Positions 36,172 to 46,171 of a DNA stretch of 64,000 nt are shown in pieces. The position numbers and the translations under genes are program-made. This stretch comes from Photobacterium sp. GJ3 (GTDB taxonomy: Bacteria > Pseudomonadota > Gammaproteobacteria > Enterobacterales > Vibrionaceae): positions 1,798,001 through 1,862,000 of the forward strand of contig NZ_CP073578.1 of assembly GCF_018199995.1 (NCBI RefSeq), read 5' to 3'. The notes beneath the pieces were generated by a model. The model saw nothing but the letters and a program-made list of their open reading frames with translations, was not told the origin of the DNA and did not search any database. Within the stretch, counting starts at the first letter, position 1, and every line of letters begins with the position of its first letter.

Positions 36172-37617
36172 TTATCGATTGTTCTGTATCACTTCGAAAG
36201 CTTTTTCCAAGGCCGAATCCAGACCAGCTTCTCTCGAACTTCTCTCATAAGGATGAACATCAATATCTGGCAGAACACCTGTGACTTCAGCGTTCACACT
36301 ATCGCTGTTTTGATAATATTCATTGCTCATTTCATACATCCAACCATTCGGAAGCATGCGTAGAAACGTATCGGAAGTCGCACCACCAGTTGCCTCACCG
36401 AGGATCCGCACTTGAGGAAGCGCAGCCATAGCTAATGCAAATGTTTCCCCTGCACTGAATGTCCCATTTGAAGTGAGTAAAATAACATCGCCCTGATAAC
36501 GGCGATCACGCTCCGGTTTCGCATAAACTAAATTGCTGGGCCATAATTTCCCTTCAAAAGCCGTACTGATATCCCACACAAGTTGCTCATCTTTCAAAAA
36601 ACGTTTGATCAGCTCAAGTGCCTGCAAATCATAACCACCTTCATTATCACGAACATCAATAATTAACTGTTCTGTTTCATTTAAATTTTCGAAAATTTCA
36701 TCCAATAAAACATTGAATTTTTTATTTGCATAGGATATATCTTCCTTTTCTATACCAAAGGAGTCGATATAATTCACAAAATGATCTATCGATAAATATC
36801 CAGTTGAATTTCTGTCGTATTCAACAATCCCCCAGTTCACGCCCAGATTCTGATTTTGAGCACGCTGAATATACCCAGTACGAGTCTGTGCATTCATATA
36901 CAGGCTTATGTTTTCAATGATCTTTTGACGTTGATTTTGAATATATCCGTCAATCTGCTCACCAATTAAACCATCCTCAATAGCTTCCTGCATCAACAGC
37001 ACACTCAAGTGTGGTTTTGCTTCATAACTAATCGGTTCCTGTTCAAGGTCAAAATATAAACGCGTATGCCCGTCATTTAATTGCTTTAATATTTCAGAGA
37101 ATACTGCGAGCAGTCCAGCCTCATTCTGATTAGATAAGTCATCATAATAATTCTCATCAATCTCTTCCCAGTCCATTTTTCGTTCTTTCAAGAAAGCATA
37201 ATGTTCTTTCATATCCAACCAAAATAGACGAAACACTTCTTGGGCATTAAACTGGTAATCTGGATCATCAATGGTCCGAATCAGCCCACCAGTACAAATT
37301 TCGTCTAAATTTTGAATGCGAGTGTAGGACACAGGGGCTGTATCATAGGGACGGTGATAAATCAGCGTGTCACCGAGACGAACGCTATTCTTTCTCATTA
37401 AATCAAACGGGTCCTGGGTAATGCTCTGAAAGCAGATATCTGACGTCACTTGCCAGGTTTGAACATCATTCACCGAGATTTGCTTGATTTCACCATACAG
37501 CGGCGAATACCACAGGCCTTTCATTTGCTCATCTGAAGCTGGTGGATGGTCAGAATTGCATCCCATCAATGCAGCGCAAAGTAACGGTATCGAAAAGTAA
37601 GCGTTGAAATTCATCAT
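36172..37617 (-). CDS. S41-family peptidase, predicted lipoprotein
   Basis: 481 residues. The start has a signal peptide with lipobox LMGC (Cys at about residue 20). The C-terminal half has the tail-specific protease/tricorn core: LIIDVRDNEGGYDLQALEL, then LLTSNGTFSAGETFALAM, in which the Ser of SAGE is the expected nucleophile, followed by ILGEATGGATSD. A domain with NDGHTRLYF precedes it. No PDZ domain is obvious. It would act in the periplasm, anchored to a membrane. The gene follows a two-component system on the same strand after a 67-bp gap, so the protease may be part of that stress response. Confidence 0.88.
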   Translation of the reverse strand: MMNFNAYFSIPLLCAALMGCNSDHPPASDEQMKGLWYSPLYGEIKQISVNDVQTWQVTSDICFQSITQDPFDLMRKNSVRLGDTLIYHRPYDTAPVSYTRIQNLDEICTGGLIRTIDDPDYQFNAQEVFRLFWLDMKEHYAFLKERKMDWEEIDENYYDDLSNQNEAGLLAVFSEILKQLNDGHTRLYFDLEQEPISYEAKPHLSVLLMQEAIEDGLIGEQIDGYIQNQRQKIIENISLYMNAQTRTGYIQRAQNQNLGVNWGIVEYDRNSTGYLSIDHFVNYIDSFGIEKEDISYANKKFNVLLDEIFENLNETEQLIIDVRDNEGGYDLQALELIKRFLKDEQLVWDISTAFEGKLWPSNLVYAKPERDRRYQGDVILLTSNGTFSAGETFALAMAALPQVRILGEATGGATSDTFLRMLPNGWMYEMSNEYYQNSDSVNAEVTGVLPDIDVHPYERSSREAGLDSALEKAFEVIQNNR

Positions 37618-37684
37618 CTTTCTCCCTTCATTCTGTTGTGAAAATGTCAGGAAAAATTCTAATCTTTCAACGCGTTAATTTTCG

Positions 37685-38992
37685 TCACTGTTTTGTCTGT
37701 TTTTGTCTATTGTTTGTCGCAGACAACGCCCTGTGATCTGTGAATTGGATTACAAATCGCGCCCCACCCCACTGACTTCTTTCCACCGTGATTGATGCCT
37801 GATGCTGATGAAGTATTTCTTGTACGATCGCAAGCCCTAATCCAACACCGCCAGTCTCCTTAGAACGGCTTTCATCCAAACGGTAGAATGGCTGGAATAT
37901 TAACGCTCTTTTTTCTTCTGGTATCCCAATCCCATCATCTTCAACGATTAAATAAATCACTCGCTCACACTGATTTAATGACACAGAAATATGTTGTGCT
38001 GCATACTGGTCCGCATTGAACACTAAATTATTAATGACACGCTGAATGCCGATTTCTGATGCAGAAATATAAATGAAAGGTTCACAATAGAGTGATATTG
38101 GTTTATCACAATGCTGCCTCAACGTTTGAACTTGATTTCCAATCAGTTCACTCAAATTGACAGTGAACAACTCTGGCGGCGAGGATAGTGATTCGTGCTT
38201 ACTGAATTCAAGAATTTCAAAGATCAATGATTCCATTTCATCACAATCTTTCAATAACGATTTTACCCGCTGTTGCGTATTGGCAGGGAGCTCATCCAGG
38301 TCAATTAAGTCCAACTTCAATTGAAGCCGAAACAAAGGTGTCTTCAACTCATGAGATATAGCACGTAACAGACTTCTTTGCCGGTGAAACATGAGTTGAA
38401 GTTTATCTGCCATATGATTAAAGGTTTGATTCACGCGCCCCACGGCTTTAAAACCTGTATCTACCCGGATAGATAAGTCTCCGTTTGCAATTAACTGACT
38501 TGCATTTTCTAGTTTCCGCAATCGGTATTGAAGCCATAAAGTATAGAAAAAAAAGCTTAAAACAATCAGGCCCAATGGCAAAATGAATTGAATCAGAGTT
38601 AAAATGAATTCAGCATTTTCATCTACATCAAGTGCTGATAGTTGAATGAGTTCTTTATCCAATATTTTTGCTGTAATCGTTTGTAAATGCTCGTCATGAA
38701 TATGTTCTACTTTAATCCTCGGTTCTGTCGTAATATCTTCATCAGATGGTAACGATTGAATTTTTAAGTTGGTTTTGGAAGAGATTTCATCCAGAAGTTC
38801 ATACCACTGATTTTCAGACAATGAAGGTCTTGCCGCTTCCAGAGCATAAACATAAGCAAGATAATCTAACTCAACATCTTTTTTTAAACTGCTGGAAAAA
38901 TATTGTGTTGCAACGGATGCCAGCCAAGGGTATATTTGTGAGAAAACAAACATAAACAGAATTGCTTTTAATGTAAATCGTATTAACAACAT
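37685..38992 (-). CDS. Sensor histidine kinase (RstB-like)
   Basis: 435 residues: a membrane helix near the N-terminus, a periplasmic domain of about 110 residues, a second helix (about 130-150), a HAMP linker, the dimerisation helix with phospho-acceptor His in LLRAISHELKTPLFRLQLKL, and a catalytic ATPase domain with VINNLVFNADQYA (N box), EDDGIGIPEEKR (G1) and GGVGLGLAIV (G2). All catalytic boxes look intact. Its start overlaps the regulator's stop (TAATG), so the two are translationally coupled. The signal is unknown; sequence style is like RstB. Confidence 0.93.
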   Translation of the reverse strand: MLLIRFTLKAILFMFVFSQIYPWLASVATQYFSSSLKKDVELDYLAYVYALEAARPSLSENQWYELLDEISSKTNLKIQSLPSDEDITTEPRIKVEHIHDEHLQTITAKILDKELIQLSALDVDENAEFILTLIQFILPLGLIVLSFFFYTLWLQYRLRKLENASQLIANGDLSIRVDTGFKAVGRVNQTFNHMADKLQLMFHRQRSLLRAISHELKTPLFRLQLKLDLIDLDELPANTQQRVKSLLKDCDEMESLIFEILEFSKHESLSSPPELFTVNLSELIGNQVQTLRQHCDKPISLYCEPFIYISASEIGIQRVINNLVFNADQYAAQHISVSLNQCERVIYLIVEDDGIGIPEEKRALIFQPFYRLDESRSKETGGVGLGLAIVQEILHQHQASITVERSQWGGARFVIQFTDHRALSATNNRQKQTKQ

Positions 38993-39723
38993 TATTCCTG
39001 CTCATCATTAACAAGTAAGTATCCCTTTCCCCTGACTGTAATAATAAATTTGTAGGGTAACTCATCTCCAATCTTTTTTCTTAGGTTCATCACTTTATTA
39101 TCGATTGAACGATCCAGTCCATCAAAATCTCGGCCAAATAGTTGTCTTGAGATATCATCACGCGTCACAATATTATCAGCATTTCTTGCAAGCAAACTGA
39201 ACAGTTGAAATTCGCTGTCTGTCAAATCCAAACTTTCCTCACCTTTATAAACCGAGCGGCGAGGAATATTCAATTGGAACTGTCCCACCTTCAACTGTTC
39301 AGTATTCTGGCTACTACGGTGATTGGCAGACAATCGGATTAAATTACGTAACCTTGCAAGAATAATACGAGGATTGACAGGTTTTTGAATATAGTCATCA
39401 GCCCCCATTTCTAACAGCATAATTTGATCAATATCATCTTCACTTGCAGTGAGCACAATGATTTTTCCCTGATATCGGTTTTGAAGCGCACGACAGATAC
39501 TAATCCCATCAACTTCGGGCAACATCAAATCCAGTAAAACAAAATCTGGTTGATGCTTCAGCGAATAATCAAGCCCTGATTTTCCTGAATGTTTCAAACA
39601 AACATTGAAACCATTTTTTTCGAAGAAAACACTGAGTAAATTAGCCAATTCAATATCATCCTCAATGATGACTAAATGTTTTTCATCATTTTTTGATTTC
39701 TCATGAAACTCTGAAGACTTCAA
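38992..39723 (-). CDS. OmpR-family response regulator (RstA-like)
   Basis: 243 residues from the TTG at 39723, chosen because AAGGAG lies 7 bp upstream; an earlier TTG (39762) has no such site. The receiver domain has the acidic pair in IIEDD, the phospho-Asp in FVLLDLMLPEVDG, the conserved Thr in IIVLTASED and Lys in YIQKPVNPR. A winged-helix DNA-binding domain follows (LTDSEFQLFSLLARN, SIDNKVMNLRKKIGDE). It is the partner of the kinase encoded immediately downstream. Confidence 0.93.
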   Translation of the reverse strand: MKSSEFHEKSKNDEKHLVIIEDDIELANLLSVFFEKNGFNVCLKHSGKSGLDYSLKHQPDFVLLDLMLPEVDGISICRALQNRYQGKIIVLTASEDDIDQIMLLEMGADDYIQKPVNPRIILARLRNLIRLSANHRSSQNTEQLKVGQFQLNIPRRSVYKGEESLDLTDSEFQLFSLLARNADNIVTRDDISRQLFGRDFDGLDRSIDNKVMNLRKKIGDELPYKFIITVRGKGYLLVNDEQE

Positions 39724-39873
39724 TTTCACTCTCCTTCGAACATTATCTATTTGATTCAACAATCATGTTCACCTTGGCAATAAACCGCCGAAGAAAACTC
39801 ATCAACATTTTAACCTGTTTTAAAACCCAATAATTCTAAAAAATATCCACAGCTTCACCCAAAAATAAACCCA

Positions 39874-40386
39874 TCAGGTGTTGTTATATTTTTTCGACAA
39901 AATGAAAACCCGCTCAGTCTTATTCTTCCAGCAAAGTGACAAGGGTATACTGAGAAGAAAAATCAAAAAACTACCTTGTTCAATCATGACTACCGATAGC
40001 AGAACATTCACCGCCCATAATACAGTTGTGAACAGTCTATATTTTCTGAAAGATTGATACAATTGCCAAAACTGGCTTACGACAGGCCCCAAGAATATGA
40101 ATAAAATCAAACCACCCCGAAGTATGAAGTATCCCTCACCGCTCTCCAGATACCATTTCAGATGCATTAATAACATTGGCATTGAAAAATATGCCATAAA
40201 AATTAAGAAAGGAAATAATCGCTCCTGAATTGAAAGTCTTTCCTTTCTAAATTGATGAATTTTGTATAAACGATCAAACCTCACAAATCGCTTTTCTCTT
40301 TTTGTAAAGAAATATGCAATACCAGGTAAAGACAAAAGCCCAATGAGAATCATGATTGGCACCAGAAACAGCACGAATATTTCCAT
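39874..40386 (-). CDS. Uncharacterised membrane protein
   Basis: 170 residues from the ATG at 40386. Five hydrophobic segments: one at the N-terminus (IFVLFLVPIMILIGLLSL), a basic cytoplasmic loop (KREKRFVRFDRLYKIHQFRK), then four closely spaced helices. I recognise no family. It lies upstream of the two-component system on the same strand, with 150 bp between, and may or may not belong with it. Confidence 0.7.
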   Translation of the reverse strand: MEIFVLFLVPIMILIGLLSLPGIAYFFTKREKRFVRFDRLYKIHQFRKERLSIQERLFPFLIFMAYFSMPMLLMHLKWYLESGEGYFILRGGLILFIFLGPVVSQFWQLYQSFRKYRLFTTVLWAVNVLLSVVMIEQGSFLIFLLSIPLSLCWKNKTERVFILSKKYNNT

Positions 40387-40640
40387 TATTTTCCTATTGA
40401 TATACAGCGCCCGCCACACCGGACCCATCCTAACGCAGTCACCCAAGAATCACTGCTTTCACCCAAAGTGCATCAGTTTATCATGCTAGGCCGATCACGC
40501 ATCTTCATCACACGAAAATGCCATATCCCCTGAATGTTCATCTCAACCTTCATGAATCAGGGATGGAGGGTACTCACGCCTGTTCACCGACAACACAACA
40601 ACATTCAATCGGGTCATCATTCAGCGTCTTCGCTGGCATA

Positions 40641-40667
40641 TAAAAACCCCGCATCAATGCGGGGTTC
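40641..40667 (-). terminator. Terminator of the 880-residue protein gene
   Basis: AACCCCGCAT/ATGCGGGGTT stem, with the minus-strand T-run TTTTTA following, 36 bp past the stop. Confidence 0.88.
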
Positions 40668-40702
40668 AGACACAACATGCAGAGAACTAGAAACCTGCTG
40701 CT

Positions 40703-43345
40703 TTAAACAAAGTTCAAAAACTTTTCCCGATCCGCTGCATTCAGCAAATCAACCGCGGCGGTGATTGCTGCTGCAATCTTCCTCTCCCGCGCAGCCAGCA
40801 TTGGCGGCTCATCAGGGTCTATCTCATCTTTATGGCGATAAATATTGAGCACGGTTTCGTACAGGCGCTTCAGACCTTTGTCATCACTGAAGTCCTCCAG
40901 ATCATTCTGATACTCGTTGACCTGATGCACCACCAGAATCCGGGACAGAAACGCATACTTCTCGTCTATTTTAAGATCCGTCAGAACATCGCAAAACGCT
41001 TCCACTTCATCTGCGGTCGCGTCAGAACAATACCTGCCACCTTCAGAGTATTCAATAAAGCTGAGCAATAAGGTTGTCGACGGGAATAACTGCAGAATCA
41101 GTTCATACAAACACAGGTATTGCTGCTTCTGTGGTTTGTTTGCCACTTGGGCAACATACAACATCGACGCCAGAATCATGCCGATTTCATCAGACACGAA
41201 GAGTGACGTGCTTTCCTTTTCATCCTCTTCCGCTTGATTGAAGACCAGTAACTCACGGGCAAAGGCAAGCGCCTGCTCTCTGGAAATCGGGGCGTCAGAC
41301 TGTGCTGCTTCATCCTGTTCTGAGACCTGCAAAAAGCGAGCAAACACCCCCCCAGCGGCTTTCGCCTGTGCATCGACATAAGCTTGGATGCCAGTGATCA
41401 GGCGCGCGGCTTTCTCACGTTCATCTTCTTCAAACGAATGATTCAAAGCTTTCAGCTTTTCCAGTTCACGATAAAAACTCGGGAAGAGATGCTGATGATA
41501 AAACGCCCATAACGGTTCCAGTTCCGGCTCAGCAATGAAACCACTGGCTTCCTGAGCCAAAATATAAGCGACCGACAATAACTGAGCGCCCTTCGCATAT
41601 TCGGTCTGATTCAGCGCAGGAACAACCGCTAACAAATCCTCCGGGGTATCTTGATACGCGCGCAAAATAATATCGTCCAGCATCTCGCCGAAGCCTGATT
41701 TATCCCGCTGATAAAGCCCGTGAATCTCCTCAAGGCGTGTCAGACCCATATGACTGCGCAAGGGTTTGTTGATTAAGACGTAAAGCCTTTGCCGAATCTC
41801 TTCGGCACTCAGCGCTTTGATCGTAAAACGGGCAGCGGCTTCCTGTTTAGTGCACAGCTCGAAATCATTCGCGATAATTTTGAGTTCTTCGCCACTCAGC
41901 TCTTTTTTCCCCAATAAACGCACCAGGACATCCAGCGTTCGCAGGCACTTGTCGTTCTGAGCGGCTTCCCCTTCATCTTCAATAAAAAAGCTGTCCGGAT
42001 TTTGATAGGTCACCAGAAAACGTTCAATGATGTCTTTCAGCGTAATATCCTGAGCCAGATTTGAAGACAACCGCCAGCCGCCGGATCCGAAATATTCAAA
42101 ACGCTTGTAAATATAGTGTTTGTGCTCAAACGCCAGCTGTCTGAAGTGGACGGGCTGCAACTGGTCCAGAACTTCGGGATGCTGGTTCTTTTCGATATAA
42201 GCCAGAATCTGCTCACCGTTGGCGAAACACTTCAGGAAAAAGCTTTTGTTGGTTTCGTACTCGTTATACTCGTCATATTCCTGATAGAAGGGGTCATCCT
42301 GAATATCAGCCAGCGTGGTCGTTTCGTCATAAACAGGTTGATCGTAATACCAGAGATCTTTCAGGGGCACATCTTTCACCGCGTCATACAACGCCTGACG
42401 AAATACCTCTCGCTCCTCTGCAATGGTCCGGCCATGGAAATTCAGATCATCAAACTCGCCCGCGGCTGCTTCCCGCGAGATCAGCGCATCCGCAAACGTG
42501 TCGTCGTCATGATAAGCATCGCTGACTTGGCTAAAGCCGTATTCCATCAATTCAAAGGGATCAACACTGGCAACATCTCTGGGCCGGCGTTTGAATGCCT
42601 GAATCCGCGCTTCTTTGTAATATTGATAACGGCTTTCATCAGCTAAGAAACATTTCAGCAGATCGGGGACGAAATTTTCCGACGCCATGTAATGCGACAG
42701 GATACAGCCAAACACCTCTTGAAAGTGGCAACTGGCGTACGCATCCAGCACCAGAGGACTATAGCCATGCTGATAGAAGAGATACGCCATATAATTAGCG
42801 CCGTGATACATGATCTGGTTAAAGTCACTGTCTTCCGGGTAGTACTCGCCAACCAGATATGCATATTCCGGATACTTCTCTGCCAATAGCACCAGTAGGT
42901 AAATCCCAAACATCATATCGGATGAAAAAAACAGTTCGTTGGAAGAATTGACCCGCAGACTGAAATCCACCAGCGCTTCGCAGAAGGCGACGATCAGGGG
43001 TTTCAAATCTTCATGTTCTAAGGCGTGCTGAAACACCACCATGTGGGAAAAGCGCAGGTACGCATCATTTTTGCTGAGCCTGAGGAGTGCTTCATCCGTC
43101 AGGGATTCCATGGGTTCGGACTCAAGCGGATCGTCACTGCTCATCATGAAGATCGCTTTAAACTGATCCGGGTTGAACAGGTCGCAGGGCTGAAACTGTT
43201 TTTGATCGTGAGCAATAAAACCACCGACGTTATCAATCAATTCACCGGCTTGATAGGCGCGCTGTAATTGAGATTGAAACGCCACAATGGCTTCTTTTAA
43301 TGATTCTTTATCTTTTAAATTGACCTGGATAAACGGCTGTTCCAT
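40703..43345 (-). CDS. Large uncharacterised cytoplasmic protein (880 residues)
   Basis: No signal peptide or membrane segment. The protein is strongly acidic and predicted mostly helical. A run of aromatic and acidic residues (DDPFYQEYDEYNEYE) lies near the middle, and Gln/Glu/Ala-rich helices make up the C-terminal third, where EEDEREKAARL and ARERKIAAAITAAVDLLNAA look like solvent-exposed helices. I recognise no domain or catalytic motif. It is a single gene with a terminator. The size and lack of repeats argue against a structural coiled coil; a scaffold or an unrecognised enzyme is possible. Confidence 0.75.
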   Translation of the reverse strand: MEQPFIQVNLKDKESLKEAIVAFQSQLQRAYQAGELIDNVGGFIAHDQKQFQPCDLFNPDQFKAIFMMSSDDPLESEPMESLTDEALLRLSKNDAYLRFSHMVVFQHALEHEDLKPLIVAFCEALVDFSLRVNSSNELFFSSDMMFGIYLLVLLAEKYPEYAYLVGEYYPEDSDFNQIMYHGANYMAYLFYQHGYSPLVLDAYASCHFQEVFGCILSHYMASENFVPDLLKCFLADESRYQYYKEARIQAFKRRPRDVASVDPFELMEYGFSQVSDAYHDDDTFADALISREAAAGEFDDLNFHGRTIAEEREVFRQALYDAVKDVPLKDLWYYDQPVYDETTTLADIQDDPFYQEYDEYNEYETNKSFFLKCFANGEQILAYIEKNQHPEVLDQLQPVHFRQLAFEHKHYIYKRFEYFGSGGWRLSSNLAQDITLKDIIERFLVTYQNPDSFFIEDEGEAAQNDKCLRTLDVLVRLLGKKELSGEELKIIANDFELCTKQEAAARFTIKALSAEEIRQRLYVLINKPLRSHMGLTRLEEIHGLYQRDKSGFGEMLDDIILRAYQDTPEDLLAVVPALNQTEYAKGAQLLSVAYILAQEASGFIAEPELEPLWAFYHQHLFPSFYRELEKLKALNHSFEEDEREKAARLITGIQAYVDAQAKAAGGVFARFLQVSEQDEAAQSDAPISREQALAFARELLVFNQAEEDEKESTSLFVSDEIGMILASMLYVAQVANKPQKQQYLCLYELILQLFPSTTLLLSFIEYSEGGRYCSDATADEVEAFCDVLTDLKIDEKYAFLSRILVVHQVNEYQNDLEDFSDDKGLKRLYETVLNIYRHKDEIDPDEPPMLAARERKIAAAITAAVDLLNAADREKFLNFV

Positions 43346-43547
43346 GACTGTCCCGTAAACGTTTTTTTAACAGGTTTGCACCCCTATAAACGGCCTGCTC
43401 TGGTTACTCAAAGCAGTCGATGTTCATCAACAAATAAAAATAATGAATTGAATGATTTAGGCGGCATCAGCCGAATCTGAAAGAAAAGGAATATTCCTTT
43501 TTGGGAAAACCATCACAAGCGATGCGATCATTTCGATAATGAAATCA

Positions 43548-44006
43548 TTAAAAATACGAAGGGACTGAAGATTGAAGAAAACGCGGATGATATGAATGGC
43601 AAAAACAGTTTGTTCCCTGTAATCGCGAAAAACCAAGTTTTTGATAAAACCCATGGCCAATGTCACTGTGTAAATAAACTGCTTTCGCGCCATGTTGTTC
43701 GAACAGAATCTGAGTCGCCCTGCGCACAATCTGAGATCCAAAGCCCTGATAGCGCATTTCCGGCGCTGTTGCGACAGAGCCAATCCCGAAACACCCTTCC
43801 TGAAGACCAAACTGACCCGAATAGACAATCAAAGAAGCCACCGGCTGGCCGTCAACGGTCAGCACAAACCAAGCGCCCGATTGATACTTGGCGCTTTTCC
43901 GGCAGCCTTCAAGATACGCATCCATCGAAAGTCCATTCCCCCAGGCATCAAATCCCATCCGGTAAATTTGTTCGAGCTCCTGTTCTCTGGCTTTTCTCAG
44001 ATACAT
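43548..44006 (-). CDS. GNAT-family N-acetyltransferase
   Basis: 152 residues. Motif A is SVATAPEMRYQGFGSQIV (acetyl-CoA pyrophosphate loop), and motif B follows with YLHSDIGHGFYQKLGFS. The start MYLRKAREQELEQIYRMGFD is typical of the N-terminal strand and helix. The C-terminal residues (CFCHSYHPRFL) look like the end of the same family rather than a frame-shifted tail. The substrate is unknown. It is probably a single gene, with the GFA-like gene next to it on the same strand. Confidence 0.88.
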   Translation of the reverse strand: MYLRKAREQELEQIYRMGFDAWGNGLSMDAYLEGCRKSAKYQSGAWFVLTVDGQPVASLIVYSGQFGLQEGCFGIGSVATAPEMRYQGFGSQIVRRATQILFEQHGAKAVYLHSDIGHGFYQKLGFSRLQGTNCFCHSYHPRFLQSSVPSYF

Positions 44007-44072
44007 TCAAGGCTGCCTTTGCTGATTCCGCGAATCACTTTGTCGTTTCAATCTGAAGAGGGAAAAGAGAAT

Positions 44073-44480
44073 TTATGTTTCACGGCCTTCAGCAAATGCG
44101 GGAAGATCCCGATTTAATTCACACCAGTTCGCTTTGTACGCAGTATAAATCTGTGCATCAATGGTGACCGGAATGTCTTCGTCAAATGTGGCAATCGCAA
44201 GTTCAATGGCTTCGAGTGGCGCCTCTTTCCCACGAAAACCAAGACTGGCGCCGCAGTTCGGACAAAAGGAGCGAATCGTACCATTGGCAGCCACATAATC
44301 TTTCAGTAACGCTTGGCCTGATATCCAGTTGAGCCCTTGGACACCGACCAGGGTTCCAAAGGCTGCACCATGAAATTTACGGCACATCGTGCAATGGCAA
44401 TTGGCGGCTTGCTGTTGAAAACCACGCACAGAAAACCGAATGCTTCCGCACAAACATGACCCGTGAAATATCTGACTCAT
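44073..44480 (-). CDS. GFA-domain zinc protein (CENP-V/GFA family)
   Basis: 135 residues from the ATG at 44480. Zinc ligands are seen in three groups: GSCLCGSIRF, CHCTMCRKFHG and FCPNCGASLGF, the usual pattern of the glutathione-dependent formaldehyde-activating (Gfa) superfamily with a mainly beta fold. Members are small zinc proteins sometimes tested as S-hydroxymethyl glutathione synthases, but most have no proven activity. No formaldehyde dehydrogenase gene lies nearby. Confidence 0.9.
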   Translation of the reverse strand: MSQIFHGSCLCGSIRFSVRGFQQQAANCHCTMCRKFHGAAFGTLVGVQGLNWISGQALLKDYVAANGTIRSFCPNCGASLGFRGKEAPLEAIELAIATFDEDIPVTIDAQIYTAYKANWCELNRDLPAFAEGRET

Positions 44481-44625
44481 CCTGAGCTCCTCGTTCTCTC
44501 TCATCCTTTCTCAACCGGTGAGAACACGCTGTGACACTGAGTGTGACTGCCTTTGTCCTTCGTTGCAACCGGGCGGATTCAAATCACAAGCCGCCTGATA
44601 CACACGAAAGATGCAAATCCGCCGT

Positions 44626-44994
44626 TCAGACCGGATGCGTGAGATCAATAACGCCCTTTGGATCCGGACCGTAGTCATTGTCACCCGGCGAGCCCTGCTC
44701 CACCAGCAACATCAATCCAATCAACACACCGACAAAAGGAATCAGTACCACGAGCATTGACCAGCCACTCCGATTGGTATCATGCAGACGCCGGACAATC
44801 GATGTTAAAGCAGGAATAAAACTCAAGGAAAGATACACGGCAATGAGTGCATGATCATCTTGAATCAATTCTCCGAGAAAAAGTGTCAGATAACAGATTC
44901 CATAATGCACTAGCCAAAACAGCCAAAAATCTTTGCGTCGTACACGGCCATCAGAATTTGCAAAATTCTTAACCGTGGCGATGTAACTTCCCAT
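44626..44994 (-). CDS. DUF805 family membrane protein
   Basis: 122 residues from the ATG at 44994; a longer frame extends upstream without support. The family pattern is visible: FANSDGRVRRKDFWLFWL at the start, then SLSFIPALTSIVRRLHDTNRSGWSML and GDNDYGPDP at the end, with four membrane helices. DUF805 proteins occur widely in bacteria and phages and have no known function. Confidence 0.88.
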   Translation of the reverse strand: MGSYIATVKNFANSDGRVRRKDFWLFWLVHYGICYLTLFLGELIQDDHALIAVYLSLSFIPALTSIVRRLHDTNRSGWSMLVVLIPFVGVLIGLMLLVEQGSPGDNDYGPDPKGVIDLTHPV

Positions 44995-45154
44995 ACCTGC
45001 CAACCCTTGATGATTTATTTGTCGCGAAGACTGAAGCCATACGACAAACCGGCATTGCAGGTGAAGCTTTGCTGACCATGAACCCCGAAAATGTCGCACC
45101 CAATTAGGGGCGACGCTTTCAGGGATTCATTAATTCGAATTGAACACGCAGCAA

Positions 45155-46171
45155 TTAATACGCTGCCTCTTTCAATTTTTTGAGCGCGAACTCCCCTCGT
45201 TCTGAGACAGCAATAGATTTATCCGAAGCAAAAACATCTGCAAAATCTTTCGCAACAGATCCCAAGCTATCCAACTCTCTGATCAACATCTCTGCCGAAA
45301 CGCGCCGAACAATCGACGATGGATCAGCCGACGACAATTTTAGCAAGGTTAGAAATGGCATCTCAGCATCAATTTTTCTCTCTGCGAGAATGGGTTTTAA
45401 ACTACCTTGATGATATCGTTTATCGGTCCAAACCCATTTCCGACCTGCCATCCATACAATTCGACAATCAAACAAACTACGATAGGCTTTCGCCCGAAGT
45501 GAAGGCTGGACAGCACAAGTCGCAATTTCACCAATTCTGCCGTCAAGTATCGGTGTGCGCCCAAGCTGAGAAAAAAGAGATGGCATGGGCCCAGCAGGTG
45601 ATGAAATTAACTTAGCTCTCAGCGACTCTGCCGTTTCTTTTTCACACATTATTTCTAGAAGAACAGCTTGCCCTGAGGGTTCAATCCTCCCCCACGAACT
45701 CCAATTGGGAAGAACGGCACAAAGTGTATCAACAACAAACTTTGGATCGGATGCTTTAGCTATCTCTGGCAATTTTTCTTTTGCAGCCTCTCGTACTTGC
45801 GGGACCCAATCATTCAACCGACGCAGAACAAGGGAGAAAAAGAAGGCGTTTGGTACAGGTCCAGACAGAGCACGTAGTGCTTTTTCACGTTTGTGCCCAT
45901 CCCAACTGATCACGTCCAGCCAAGTGAGAATGTTCTGAGGTTTTGACCAAAATTTCCATTGGGGTATTGCACATTCTCTGATCGCAGAAGCATATTCAAA
46001 GCGAATCATACCCTCCCAATAGTCAAAACTAGTGAAAGTCAGCTGAGATGTCATATGAGTTAATGTACTCATAGCAGCATTGACTTTACGACCCGAGTGA
46101 ATTGAATAAGCAAAGTCCCTCACCGCTGAAATAATTTCATCTTCGCTCACTTGTGATTTTTTCACTCGCAT
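45155..46171 (-). CDS. HEAT-repeat-like protein of unknown function
   Basis: 338 residues, cytoplasmic, helical. Segments such as WVPQVREAAKEKLPEIAKAS and SSIVRRVSAEMLIRELDSLG have the spacing and pattern of HEAT/armadillo repeats (aliphatic positions, proline turns, and an Arg in helix B). No catalytic domain is visible. Such proteins commonly serve as binding scaffolds. AGGTAA precedes the start. It stands alone, with about 290 bp of gene-free sequence upstream. Confidence 0.65.
   Translation of the reverse strand: MRVKKSQVSEDEIISAVRDFAYSIHSGRKVNAAMSTLTHMTSQLTFTSFDYWEGMIRFEYASAIRECAIPQWKFWSKPQNILTWLDVISWDGHKREKALRALSGPVPNAFFFSLVLRRLNDWVPQVREAAKEKLPEIAKASDPKFVVDTLCAVLPNWSSWGRIEPSGQAVLLEIMCEKETAESLRAKLISSPAGPMPSLFSQLGRTPILDGRIGEIATCAVQPSLRAKAYRSLFDCRIVWMAGRKWVWTDKRYHQGSLKPILAERKIDAEMPFLTLLKLSSADPSSIVRRVSAEMLIRELDSLGSVAKDFADVFASDKSIAVSERGEFALKKLKEAAY

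Noticed and set aside
43457..43828. Alternative frame at the end of the GNAT gene, considered as evidence of a frameshift
   Set aside because: The GNAT frame itself ends with plausible family sequence and no homopolymer explains a shift.
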